Part shown: positions 31,805 to 41,772 of the stretch, piece by piece
How the letters are laid out: every line of letters begins with the position of its first letter
How positions within the stretch are numbered: position 1 is the stretch's first letter
Source: Cafeteria roenbergensis
Taxonomy: Eukaryota; Sar; Bigyra; Bicosoecida; Cafeteriaceae
Assembly: GCA_008330645.1 (NCBI GenBank)
Contig: VLTN01000072.1
Coordinates: forward strand, 106,446 to 170,445
DNA length: 64,000 nt
Reading direction: 5' to 3'
Made by a program: the position numbers and the translations under genes
Notes under the pieces: generated by a model
The model's input: the letters and a program-made list of their open reading frames with translations, nothing else
What the model was told of the DNA's origin: nothing
Database searches by the model: none

Positions 31805-33049
31805 TCAGAAGAAATAGCACTGCTCGAACTCGTCGTAGCTGCCGCCCGCCCCGGTGAAGTGGGGCTCGTAGTTGTAGATGAGGGCGGAGGTTTCCGCGTT
31901 GAGGGTGGGGAAGGAGCGGTTGTTGAGGCGGGCCTGGTCGACGAAGAAGCGGGCAGTCCAGGAGTTGGCCTTGACGCTGGCCGTGTCGTGGTTGGTGTGG
32001 TGGGAGGTGGTCCACTCGAACACGGGCTTCTCGGGGTGCCACTGCGTGCCGTAGAGGGGAAGGTCCTTGCCCTGAATGGTGGATACGAACTCCTTGCCGT
32101 CAAGGTCCTTGTTCGTGGAGAGGGGCTCGCCGAAGACCTTGGTGAGGTTCGAGTTGCCGCGGAACGCGTCGGGGGTGATGCCGCAGTGGTGGAAGTTGGC
32201 AGTCACGCCCTGGGTGGTGAGGATCGTGTCCACGCCGCCGGCGGAAGCAGCCGCGCGCTGGAACTCCGAACCCTTCCAGGCCGCGGTGGGGTCCAGGGGG
32301 AGGTGGATGTCCTCCGAGTTGAAAGGAGGGCAGCTGAGCACGGGGTCGTCCACGTTGGGGCCCGAGGCCACGAAGGAGAGCAGCTGGAAGCCGAGGCAGG
32401 TGCCCCACAGCGGCACGCGCTGCTTCTGCTCTGCCGCCGCGCGCACCTCGTTCAGGATGCGCAGCGCGAGGCTGGAGTACGGAGTGAGCGTCTTGTTGGG
32501 GTAGTAGAAGTCCTCCCCGCCGCCAGTGAACAGGAACCCGTTGAGCGAGGGCAGGAGCGCCTTGAGCTGCGCGTCAGTGGAATCGAACTTGACGGGCGCT
32601 GCGCGCGCGCCGCCGCTCTCCACCCACTTGACGTACGACTGCGCTCGCGGGAAGCAAAGGCACGGCGGCAAGCACGAGCATGTGACGTGGACGGCGCCTG
32701 TGGAAGCGGGCCGCTGGCAGCGTGCAGCGACGGGCGATGAGGGGGTCAGGCCTCGCTCCAGGTTGAACAGCGCCCGAGGCGAGCGTCGTCACCGCCCGTG
32801 CGCGAGCTGGGAACCCGTCGCCCGGCCGGCGCCGCCAAGCTCCCAGCCGGCCCACTCGGACGAGATTGGCAAGGGAGCCAGGGAGAAAAGCGGCGGTCGG
32901 TGGGTCGCAGCGAGGCTCACAGCCGGGAAATAAGAGGTGGCATCGGGTCGGTTGTGGGTCGGCAGCGTGAGAATGCCGATGATGGGGCGGGTGTTGTCCG
33001 CAGTGGCCATGGCGGCCAGGGCCGCGCATGCGGCAAGAACGAGGCGCAT
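31805..33049 (-). CDS. GGH: Gamma-glutamyl hydrolase (folate polyglutamate hydrolase)
   Basis: Exon 1 (33049-32921) and exon 2 (32638-31805), phase 0 across a 282-bp intron (GTGAGC...CGCAG), give 320 residues, the usual size for this enzyme. It cleaves gamma-linked glutamates from folate polyglutamates in lysosomes or vacuoles, or after secretion. A signal peptide (MRLVLAACAALAAMATA) precedes RPIIGILTLPT, a typical start of the mature enzyme. The class I glutamine-amidotransferase-like fold shows GFLFTGGGEDFY, the nucleophile elbow GTCLGFQLL (Cys about residue 124) and the catalytic His in YGTQWHPEKPVFEW (about 243). The exon junction (TSYFPA to SYVKWVESGGARAAPV) falls in a conserved helix, which supports the splice. 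Head-to-head with the J-protein gene across 226 bp. Confidence 0.95.
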
Positions 33050-33275
33050 CGGGCCGACGCTCTGGCGTGAGTGGCCCGCGCTGGGGCGCGGGGCAGACCT
33101 CGCGGGAGTTGCAGATTGCCTGCGAGGGCAGAGCCGCAGCAGAGACAGCACGGTGCCACGTCAATCCGGCAGATGGTGGGGCCTTGGGGGCTCGGCGGCG
33201 GCACGGCGGCGGTAGCGAAACGCCACCCCTGGTGCGCAGAAGGGGGGAGGGGGGCCGAGACTCGCCGCTGCGCGA

Positions 33276-34649
33276 ATGGGGCACAACCGGACGCGCCGGG
33301 GCCCTCGGGGCGGCGCTTGGCTGGCCTTGGTCGCGCTCTTTGCCGCAGCCTGGGGCACCTGCCAGGGCGCCAAGCTGTACGAGGTGCTCGGCATCGAGTC
33401 GTCTGCTACTCAGCGCGAGGTGCGCAAGGCCTACCGCGGCCTGGCGCTGCAGTTTCACCCGGACAAGGCGAGCTCGCCGGACGAGGCGAAGCAGTTTGAG
33501 GAAAGGTTCATCACCATCGCCAACGCGTACGAGGTTCTTGGCGACGAGGAGCGCCGCAAGGAGTACGACGCCGCAGGCGGCGATGCCGCTGCGCAGGACG
33601 GCCGCGGGTCCGGGTTTTCGTCGTTTGATGAGGCCTATGCGGCCTACGCGCACCACGCCGGCGGCAACAAGGTTGTGCAGGACACGCCGCTGAACATGGC
33701 CCTCATATGGGTGCTCGTGGGCCTGCTGGTGGGTCCCGCAGCCTGGGCAGGGTGGCAGCAGCTGGGCGAGCGGCAGCGTAAGGCGGAGGCCAAGGCCAAG
33801 CGGGAGGCTGCCAGGGAGGCGGAGCGGCAGCGCCTGCGGCAGCTGCGGCTTGACGAGGTGCAGACGCGCAAGAAGGAGGCGGCGGAGCGCAGGGAGCGGT
33901 CAGCCCGCGCCGCGGAGGAGGAGGCCAGGCGCCAGGAGCGTGCCATGGAGGGGGTGGAGGACCTGGTGGCCGCCGCCGCCGCCCGCGAGATCGAGGAGAG
34001 CGAGCGACGCGCGCAGGCCAGGGCGGCCAAGCGCGGCCCCGGGGCGCCCCCTGAGGCGGCATCCGGCCCGGTGCGGCCGGGGGAGGCCGTGCTCGACGCC
34101 GGCAAGCGGGCCGGCGCGGAGTGGACGGCAGAGGAGCTAGCCAAGCTGAGCAGAGCCCTCAAGCGGTTCCCGGCCGGCACCCAGCGCAGGTGGGACTGCG
34201 TCGCTGCCGCGGTCGGGGGCGGGCGCACTGGCGAGGAGGCGGCGTCGGTGGTCAAGCAGATCAAGCTGGGCGCGGTGGGGGGCTCCACCCCCGCGGGCGG
34301 CGGGGCGACCCGGACTGCTGTTGCGGCGGGGGGGAGCGGGGAGGGACAGGGCGACGTCGGCGGCGGAGAGGGCGCGCGCGGGGACGCAGCGGCGGCAGCG
34401 GAGGTGGACGACGGAGTGGTTGCCGGGGCGGGTGACTTCTGGACGCAGTCCGAGCAGGACGCGCTGGAGGCGGCGCTGCGGGAGGCTGCCGAGGAGGGCA
34501 TCAAGGGCGGCGACAAGTGGCTGCTGGTGTCGGACCGGGTGCCCACCCGCTCCGTGGACGAGTGCCGGCGCCGCGTCGCAAGGCTGCGGAAGGCGCTTCG
34601 TCGGAAGGGCGCTGGGGGGGCGGCGGGGGAGCAGGTTGCGTGCAAGTAG
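33276..34649 (+). CDS. ERdj1/DNAJC1-like J-domain and SANT-domain ER membrane protein
   Basis: A single exon of 457 residues. A signal peptide (WLALVALFAAAWGTCQG) precedes a J domain (about residues 33-100) with the HPD motif at 61-63 in LALQFHPDKAS, then a membrane span (about 141-160, MALIWVLVGLLVGPAAWAGW) and a long basic coiled coil. Two Myb/SANT-like domains follow: EWTAEELAKLSRALKRFPAG (about 285) and FWTQSEQDALEAALRE (about 390). This order is that of DNAJC1/ERdj1 (MTJ1). In that family the lumenal J domain stimulates BiP and the cytosolic part contacts ribosomes or regulators. The Ala/Gly-rich linker between the SANT domains is a local expansion. Confidence 0.9.
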   Translation: MGHNRTRRGPRGGAWLALVALFAAAWGTCQGAKLYEVLGIESSATQREVRKAYRGLALQFHPDKASSPDEAKQFEERFITIANAYEVLGDEERRKEYDAAGGDAAAQDGRGSGFSSFDEAYAAYAHHAGGNKVVQDTPLNMALIWVLVGLLVGPAAWAGWQQLGERQRKAEAKAKREAAREAERQRLRQLRLDEVQTRKKEAAERRERSARAAEEEARRQERAMEGVEDLVAAAAAREIEESERRAQARAAKRGPGAPPEAASGPVRPGEAVLDAGKRAGAEWTAEELAKLSRALKRFPAGTQRRWDCVAAAVGGGRTGEEAASVVKQIKLGAVGGSTPAGGGATRTAVAAGGSGEGQGDVGGGEGARGDAAAAAEVDDGVVAGAGDFWTQSEQDALEAALREAAEEGIKGGDKWLLVSDRVPTRSVDECRRRVARLRKALRRKGAGGAAGEQVACK

Positions 34650-34721
34650 CGAGACCGGGGGTGGCGGGGCTGCACGGCTGTGGCGGTTGCGCGCGCGCGA
34701 TGCAGAGGGGACTGGGGGCCA

Positions 34722-34954
34722 CTGGATCGCTGTGCTCCGCGCACTGGACCGCTGTGCTCCGCGCACTGGACCGCTGTGCTCCGCGCACTGGACCGCTGTG
34801 CTCCGCGCACTGGACCGCTGTGCTCCGCGCACTGGACCGCTGTGCTCCGCGCACTGGACCGCTGTGCTCCGCGCACTGGACCGCTGTGCTCCGCGCACTG
34901 GATCGCTGTGCTCCGCGCACTGGACCGCTGTGCTCCGCGCACTGGACCGCTGTG
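34722..34954. repeat. 22-bp minisatellite, ~10.6 copies
   Basis: Head-to-tail copies of CTGGACCGCTGTGCTCCGCG plus CA. The first and ninth copies share a variant (GATCGC). It begins 72 bp after the stop of the J-protein gene. Because 22 is not a multiple of three and no unit carries a stop in several frames, it creates long spurious open frames on both strands. The rest of this gap (to 35182) shows nothing recognisable. Confidence 0.97.
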
Positions 34955-35182
34955 TCTTGAGTGCACGGGCATGGTGTGATTGGGTGGGGGTGGGGCGGGG
35001 GCGGGGGCGTTTCGCGGCCGTGCCAGCCAAGAGTCGGCGGCGCGGCCACCCAGCAGAGGTCGGCAGCTTGGAGGCAGTGCGTCCTGCTCCTGCACAATGA
35101 AGAACACACGCAAAAGGGCTTCTCGGTGCCAAGCCGGCTTGTCAAATGCCGAGGGTTGCGCCTATCACACAGCCCCTATTGT

Positions 35183-36551
35183 CTACGTTGAGCGCGCACC
35201 GGCTGCAGCAGCACCAGACGCAGCGCTGGCTGCAGCAGCACCGCTCGCAGCAGCAGCACCGCTCGCAGCAGCAGCACCGCTCGCGGCCCCCGCCGTGGCG
35301 GCCGCCGCCGCTGCCTCCGTCGACGCCCGCAGCTTCGAGACCGCCACCTCCAGGAGCGGGCAGAGCCGCGCGACCTTCTCGAAGAACATTGCAAAGTCGT
35401 TGGCGACGAGGACGCGCTCGTAGAAGCGGAGGCGGCGCCACATGGCCTGCCAGAGCGCCACCATGCGATCCTCGGGCAGAGCCGCGAAGTAGGCGATGAG
35501 AGCGCTCGGGGCGTCGATGTCGGCGTAGTTTGTCATTGGGAAGGGCTTCAGGTGGTCGGGGGTGACGCCGGCGGCCTCGGCGCGGATGGGGCCGTCTGCT
35601 GCTGGCCGGGAGAGCTGCCGAATGCGCTCAGCGAGCGCCTCGGGGGCGATGGATGACGGGGACAGGTTGGGGTTCCCGCGCGCGTCGGCCTCCACGATGG
35701 CGGCGAAGGACGCGATTGGGCAGGACCCGGGCGCAGGCGCGGCGGCGAGGTCTTGGAGGGCCGCGTCGAGAATCCGCAGGCGCTGGCGGGGCAGCACCCC
35801 GTTCCAGCAGTGCGCCATGGTGGCGAGGCGGAGGCGGTAGTTGGGGTTGACCTCCAGGGCGGCCACCCAGGCGTCGTCGCTCTCTGGCGTGGCGGTGATG
35901 GCGTGCTTGGCCTGCAAGCGCTTCCGCAGCGCGACCAGCAGCTCCTCGAGCGTGCTGCGCTGCGCAGGGGTCACGTCGGGCGCCTCCTGGACGGGAACGT
36001 CCAGAGCCTCGGCAACGAAGCGGAAGGCCTCGATGTCCTCGCCGAGCGCCTCCAGCGCCTTGGCGCGGCGGTGCAAGCCCTTGCCCCAAAGCGGGCGCAG
36101 GCTCAGCGCCTCCTCGGCGTCGCGGAGCGCTCCCTTGGCGTCCTTCAGCTGCAGCCGTGTGATCGAACGGTTGGCGAGCGCGAGGGCGCGCTTCGGGTCG
36201 TCCTCATCCAGCGCATCGATTGCCTGAGTGTACAGCCCCTCGGCCTCCCGCTTCCTGTTGCGCCTGAACGCGGTGTTGCCCTGCTCCCGGAGAGCCTCGG
36301 CGTCGGGCTTGCCTCCCGCACCTGAGGAAGCACCAGCTGCGCCAAACAAGGCGGGAGATCGACCACGGGCGCGGGGGCGAACGCTGGCCTCGGGATCGTG
36401 GCGAGGGGAGCTTCGGGGGCCTCAGACAACGACACAAGTGGCTATCCGGCCGTGCAAGGCCGGCCTGGGACGGTGTCCCGCCAGCCACCCAGCCACCCAC
36501 CCAGTCAGCACGCTAGCGAAAGGCTGCACCACTGCTCGCACCTGCCGCCAT
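35183..36551 (-). CDS. TPR-repeat protein
   Basis: A 10-nt first exon (36551-36542) and exon 2 (36321-35183), phase 1, give 382 residues. The donor is a non-standard GTGCGA, so the first exon is tentative. Residues about 10-115 form three TPR motifs of the co-chaperone clamp type (ALREQGNTAFRRNRKREAEG, ALANRSITRLQLKDAKGALR, GKGLHRRAKALEALGEDIEA), similar to TTC4, STIP1 and MYND-associated TPR proteins. The next ~220 residues contain a conserved-looking helical domain (LKPFPMTNYADIDAPSALIA, FYERVLVANDFAMFFEKVAR) that I cannot name. The C-terminus is an Ala-rich tail encoded by CAG-rich repeats. An Hsp70/Hsp90-binding role is plausible but unproven. Confidence 0.75.
35226..35285. repeat. 18-bp CAG-rich coding repeat
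   Basis: Three imperfect 18-bp units (CTCGCAGCAGCAGCACCG and a variant), coding Ala/Ser/Gly on the minus strand at the C-terminus of the TPR protein. Confidence 0.85.
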
Positions 36552-36726
36552 CCTCTTGCGATCCGAGCCTGGTTCAGCGGGTGCACCGCGCCGCGCGGTC
36601 TCAAGGCCAGCTCGCCGCGTCGGTAGAGCCCTCGGTCGCGCACGCACCACTCCGTCAAGCGCTGCGCGCGCCTCCCCGGAGCCCGAGCAGCAGCCGCCTG
36701 CGATACGCCGGGAGGCACTGGCGGCC

Positions 36727-38070
36727 ATGTCCATGCGGCAGCGAGTGGGGGAGTGGATGGATGAGTACAGGGAGTTTGGCGATGCGCACCTGAGAACAGT
36801 GCGGAGGACGACCCTCATCATTGGCGCTGGCGCTGCCGTGACGGCGATCGCGTTCTCTCCGCTTTGGCGCCGGCGGCGCGCGGGCGAGGTCGCGGGCCTG
36901 GCGCGGGCCAAGTCCTCGCTGGCGGCGCAGGTGCTGACTCTGTTCGGCGACGGCACGATGCAAGCCACGACGCTCCCGCCGCTGCGGCGCATCGCTGCCC
37001 ACGCCTTCGCCAGTGCCGCCAGCGCGGACGACGAAGAAACCTTTGACGTCCGCCTGCTGGGCGTGCGGTGCGACAGCTCGGCGTCGAGGCGCTGGCTGCG
37101 GGAGCGCGCGGTGCAGGGCCTGCCGCTGGTCCGGGTGCAAGCGATTGCGTGGTCGCCGGACAAGGCGCTCGGCCGCGGGGTGGTCCTGGCAAGCGTTTGG
37201 CGCCGCGCCTGGCCGCTTGCGCCCCTCCAGCGGGACCTCGCCGTGGACATGGTGCTGGCGGGCGCGGGGAGGGCGGACGCCGCCTCCGTGTGGCATGGGA
37301 TTGCGGACGGGAGTGTCGCCGCAGGGGCGACGCACCAGGAGGAAGCGGAGGTGCGCGAGGCCGTCAGGGCGGCGCTGGAGCGGCACGGGCGAGCCCGGGC
37401 GGCGGCCGCTGGGGGCGGGGCCGCGGACGGCACAAGCGGCCACGCGAGCACGGCCCCCAACGGCGGCTCGGGATCGGCCTGCGAGCATGCCGCGGCGGCG
37501 GCGCGGCAGTTCCCGGGAGCCGCTGCGCTGGTGTCCAGGCTGGAGGCCCTCCATGAGGCGCAGGCGCGAGCGGACGAGCTGGCAGCCAAGGCGGCAACGG
37601 GGTGGGTGGCGTGGGCCCTGCAAAGCCTCTTCGGCAGGAGCCGGGGCCGGGCGCAGTCCGGCACTCTGCCTGACCGGGCGGCTCGACGCCAGGGCGGCTC
37701 CCGCACCAGTGGCGGGGAGGGAGGGGGCGATTTCCAGCGCTCTGCGGACGGAGGCCAGCCCGCCGGCAGCCCGAGCTCGCAGGGCGGCGCGGCGCCGCGC
37801 GCGGCAAGCGACAGGAACAGCGGGGGCGGACCAGCTGCCAGGGACAGCCCGGACGATCCACCCCCGGGGGCGCCGAGCGGGCCATCACAAGCTCGGAAGG
37901 CAAGGCTCGGGGCGGCTGCCAGGTCTGCTGCGCAGCTGGCCGCCCGCACGGCAGCGTCCGCTGCTTCCGCTGTGCCCAAAGCCGCCAGCGCTGCGGCGAG
38001 CAGGTTGTCGGAGTGGCGAGCGAGCCGAAGGCCGGGGCAGGCCGATCGCGACCAGCGGCCCCGCCGTTGA
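36727..38070 (+). CDS. C3orf33-like membrane protein with degenerate SNase fold
   Basis: A single exon of 447 residues. A membrane span near the N-terminus (TLIIGAGAAVTAIAFSPLW) is followed by a domain with the order of strands and motifs of staphylococcal-nuclease-like proteins: FDVRLLGVRCDSS, LRERAVQGLPLVRVQAIAWS, then GRGVVLASV and VDMVLAGAGRADA. The arrangement (N-terminal span plus one SNase domain) resembles metazoan C3orf33. The catalytic Asp-Ala-Pro-Glu region is replaced by CDSS, so nuclease activity is unlikely. The C-terminal ~200 residues are low-complexity and Ala/Ser/Arg-rich. The ATG at 36727 was chosen because it precedes the hydrophobic segment closely; the frame is open further upstream. 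Head-to-head with the TPR gene. Confidence 0.65.
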   Translation: MSMRQRVGEWMDEYREFGDAHLRTVRRTTLIIGAGAAVTAIAFSPLWRRRRAGEVAGLARAKSSLAAQVLTLFGDGTMQATTLPPLRRIAAHAFASAASADDEETFDVRLLGVRCDSSASRRWLRERAVQGLPLVRVQAIAWSPDKALGRGVVLASVWRRAWPLAPLQRDLAVDMVLAGAGRADAASVWHGIADGSVAAGATHQEEAEVREAVRAALERHGRARAAAAGGGAADGTSGHASTAPNGGSGSACEHAAAAARQFPGAAALVSRLEALHEAQARADELAAKAATGWVAWALQSLFGRSRGRAQSGTLPDRAARRQGGSRTSGGEGGGDFQRSADGGQPAGSPSSQGGAAPRAASDRNSGGGPAARDSPDDPPPGAPSGPSQARKARLGAAARSAAQLAARTAASAASAVPKAASAAASRLSEWRASRRPGQADRDQRPRR

Positions 38071-38433
38071 TGCCATCAGGGCAAGCTGTGCGGCAGCGCG
38101 CGACGGTGCGGAGTTTGTGTGCGGGGAGGGTGTGTGAGGGGGGGGAGGGGGGGGGGTGCAGGCCTATGTGTGGCAGCGCCGCGCAACGCACGGTTGCAGG
38201 AGCGCTCCTCCTGGGCCCGGCGGCCGGCGTGAGCACTCCGTTCAAAGAATGAGGCGGTTTCGCGGGCGCAGGTGCGGCAGCTGCTCACCAGAGGCGAGAG
38301 AGCGCGGGGGCCGTCGTCGCACGGCAGCTCGCAGCCCACAGACGCGCGCTTCGCCGGGCCGGTCGAACCACTCGCGGCGCGGCCTGCCCCGCGACCCACT
38401 TGCCGCGCAGCGGCGCCGCGCAAGACCGCGGCT
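38071..38433. other. Convergent intergenic region with G runs
   Basis: Contains two adjacent long G runs (about 38139-38157). No gene is seen. Confidence 0.55.
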
Positions 38434-41279
38434 TCAGGATGCCGTGCAGGCGGTGAGCGCTTGGCCGTCCATGGCGGAGACGATGCGCGCCCCGCCCGCG
38501 GCCGTCACGGCGGACCACCGCTGGTTGTCCCCGCCGTTGCAGGCGTACGTCTCAACGGCGCTGCCGGGCGCTGTGGCGTGCGCGGTGATGTCGAGGCAGC
38601 TGCCCTCGCAAAGGAGCGCCCCGTCAGCGGCCACGGTCCACTGCTGCGCCTTTTCGCCCGCGGAGCAGGCCGCAAGCTGCGCGGCGGGGTCGCCGGTCGA
38701 GGGGTCCTTCTCAGGTCCGGCCTGGAGGCAGAGCGAGGGGTCGGACGCGAGCCTGATGGGGCCTGTGGCGCCCTGCGCCGGAACCGACCACACCTGGTTG
38801 GACTCGGCGGCGGACTCCACTCCCCAGGTGACAGCCGCCGAGCCTGCCGCCGGAGCGGCTTCCACGCTGCAGCGCACGCCGAAGGAAAAGTCTGGGGCCG
38901 CCACCGTTGACACCATCAGGGTGACATTGGGCCGCTCCATCTCCAGGAAGACGAGCTCGTTCCCCTGCCCCGCCGGCAGCAGGAGCGAGGCAGGGACGTA
39001 CAGCGTGTGCTGTGGGCCCTTGGTCTCCCAGTAGCGGCCCAGCAGCACGCCGTTGAGCCAGATGTACCCTTTTGACCAGCCATACGTGGCGATGTAGGTG
39101 TCCACGGGCCCGCTCGCCGGAGTGGCCAGGACGCCTCGGAAGAAGGCTGGCTGGATGTAGGACCACGGCGCAATCGGCGACCCAACCTGCACGGGTTTGA
39201 ACTCAATCTTCTCCGGCAGGCCGTCATCGAGCGTCATGCCGCACACGACCCACGGCTCGGTGAACTCGTACGCCTTGCCGTTGAGGGTGAGCACGGGCTG
39301 GCTCGCGCCCGGCACCGCCAGCGGCCCGAAGCCCTTCATATCAAACATCTCCTTGCCGTAGTTGAGCCTTCCCATGTCCTCCACGAGCACGGACATGGTG
39401 TTCTTGATGTACGGGCCGGGGGGCGCGGGGCAGGTCACCGGCGCGGCACTGGGCCGCCACACGGTGCCGGCGAACGCTCCGTCGACGAACACCTGCGCGC
39501 GGTCGTTCGGCCGGCCGATGTCCAGCAGGCCGCCGGAGGCGTTCACCGGACCGGGGCGCTTCGTGAGGGCCAGCATGATCCCATCGGATACGCCGAGGGT
39601 GTGGAAGGCCGGGGGTGGCGCTCCGGCTGCTGTGGTGGTCTGGTTCGCACACAGCACCTGGAAGACGTTGGTGTTTGGCGCGTTGCCGCCGCCGATGGGC
39701 AGCACTGCCGCGGCGCCCGTCATCACCACGGTGCCCAGCGACGCCACGGCTGGGGCAGGGGCCTCTGGGGGCGGCAGCGGGGACCCGTCCTTCCTGGCCC
39801 AGCGTAGCAGCACCTCCTGGACGGCTGCGTACTTGTCCTCCCCGCTCGACCCGTAGCCGTGCCCGCCTCCCTCCGACAGCGGGGCGTCATAGTCGTAGGA
39901 CGTGATGTGCGGCTCGAAGGAGCTGCCCCCGCCATTGGCGCCGGCAAAGCGCCCGAAGTTCGTGCCCCCGTGCCCCATGTACAGGCTCAGCGACGCGTTG
40001 AGCGAGAAGAGAGTGTCCATCGCCTTGGCAAGTCCGGACGAGGACGTGTTGGCCATGTGCTCGCCCCAGTGCGTCAGCCACCCGCTGTAGAACTCGGAGC
40101 AGAGGTGCGCGCCTCGCATGGGCGGCGGGTTGAACTGGTCTTGCGCTGCGAAGGACGAATGTGGGTCCGTCCCGGGCCCAAAATCGCCCACGGTGTACAC
40201 CGCGCTGCCGTTGAGGGAGCCACGGGACATGTAGCCGACGCTCCCGCCGTCGGTCGTGTAGAGCACAATGTTGTCGCCGAGGTGCTGGCGAGCCGTCTTC
40301 ACAAGATACTCCATGTACTGCTTGTCGAGCGGGTTTCCCGCCACGTCGCCGAAGGACCCGAACTCGTTCTCGATTTGCACCATGATCACGCTGCCGCCAT
40401 TCTCGTACAACGACCCGCTGTTCTTGAGGTAGGGCAGCAGCTGGGCCCACCACTGCTCGACGGCTGAGATGTACGTGGACTGGTACGTGCGGATCTGCAC
40501 GGGCGGCTCGAGAGTGTGCAGCCACCAGGGGAAGCCGCCGCCTGCGACTCCAGCGAATCAGCAACAGGACCGAGTGGCTAGCACGCGGGTCGGCCTAGCC
40601 TGTTTGCGGGCTCGGAGCAGCCCGTGAACTGGAGCCGCGAGCGGGCCCCACGCTGGCGACAAGCGCCATTTCGCGCCGACGAGACTGCTCGCCGCGGGAA
40701 GCTCGGCCCCGTTGGTGCCTGGCCCCGCAGCGGCGGGCCCGTGCCGGGGCGCGACCTTACCGTTCCACTCTCCGCACCCGTACGGGCCGACGCGCAGCAT
40801 CACCACCAGCCCGGCCTCCTTGGCCAGTTGCAGAAACTTGGCAAGCTGGCGCGAAGGCGTCGAGAAGTCTGCCGGGCCGGGCTGCGCCTGGTGCCAGTTC
40901 CAAAAGACGTACACCTGCGGACCGAGGCGGGCTCGAGGGACGGCTCGTGGGCGCAGGCATGGGGCTTGCGGGCGCTGGACTGTTCGCGCAGTTTCCCTTG
41001 CGAGTCGCGAGTGGCGATGGCGACGAGGTTCCTTACCTCGACGGCGTTCAGCCCCATGGCGCGGAGCCGCTGCAGCCTGTCCGCCCACAGCTCCGGGACG
41101 ACCCGGGAGTAGTGGATCGACCCGGCCATGATGCGAAAGGGCTTGCCGTCGCGCTCGAACCTGCCATTGGCAATCTTGAAGGTCGGGTTCGCCCCGGCAG
41201 CTGCCGCGGAGTGGGCCAGAAGCACGGAGGCAACGAGCGCAGCCGCTGCAACGCCGCCGAGCAGGCGGGAAACTCTCAT
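38434..41279 (-). CDS. GH35 beta-galactosidase with C-terminal ricin-B lectin domain
   Basis: Three exons, 41279-41037, 40914-40761 and 40541-38434 (phases 0 and 1; both donors GTAAGG), give 834 residues. It hydrolyses terminal beta-galactosides from glycans, in the secretory or lysosomal pathway. A signal peptide (LLGGVAAAALVASVLLAHSA) precedes the glycoside hydrolase 35 barrel: FRIMAGSIHYSRVVPELW, VYVFWNWHQ across a junction, VGPYGCGEWN then GGFPWWL across the next. The acid/base Glu is in IENEFGSFGD (about residue 192) and the nucleophile Glu in CSEFYSGWLTHWGEHM (about 281). Plant-type jelly-roll domains follow (WSKGYIWLNGVLLGRYW). The last ~120 residues form a ricin-B-type beta-trefoil with QxW motifs (QQWTV, NQRWSAV), an added carbohydrate-binding module. 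Confidence 0.95.
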
Positions 41280-41772
41280 CTCGGGACCGGCCCCGCGGGC
41301 CCAGACGCTGGGGTGTTGCCGGCGAGAGAGAGCCAGCGGTTGAACCTGCGCGGCAGTTGAGAGAGTTGCGAACGACGATTCGGCATTCAGCGCGTCCGCA
41401 CACGGCGCATCGCACCGCCAACTCGCCCAGCTAGCGGAAGCCAAGGCAGGTCGCCCCCTGTTGCGGAACGCTCCGGCTGTGGGGTGGCGTCCAGGTCGCC
41501 CCGCTGCCCTCTTTTGCGCGAGCATCGGCAACGGGCTCAACAGAGCTCGAGCGGCACAAGCCGAGGATCAGCCGTCGCCGAGAGAACGCAGCGCGCCCCA
41601 CTCCCTCAAGACAATCTCTGGCAGGACCAAGCGGGACAACTCCCGCACGGGCTCCTGTCTCTTCCCACCGCGCGCTTCCGACCTCAGTTGCTGCCCACAG
41701 GCCGGGCGAGCAGTCAGTCCGATCAGCGGCCGTCACCTCGCGCAACCGTTGCTGCAGCGGCTCAGCGACGCC
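41280..41772. other. Divergent intergenic region
   Basis: Separates the start codons of the GH35 (-) and DUF4476 (+) genes by 493 bp, presumably holding both promoters and 5' UTRs. No motif stands out. Confidence 0.45.

Noticed and set aside
34722-34954. Possible CRISPR-like direct repeats
   Set aside because: Copies are head-to-tail without unique spacers and the genome is eukaryotic; this is a minisatellite.
34501-35132. Long open frames through the 22-bp repeat on both strands
   Set aside because: They exist only because the repeat unit lacks stops in several frames. The translation is a pure 22-residue period with no conservation logic.
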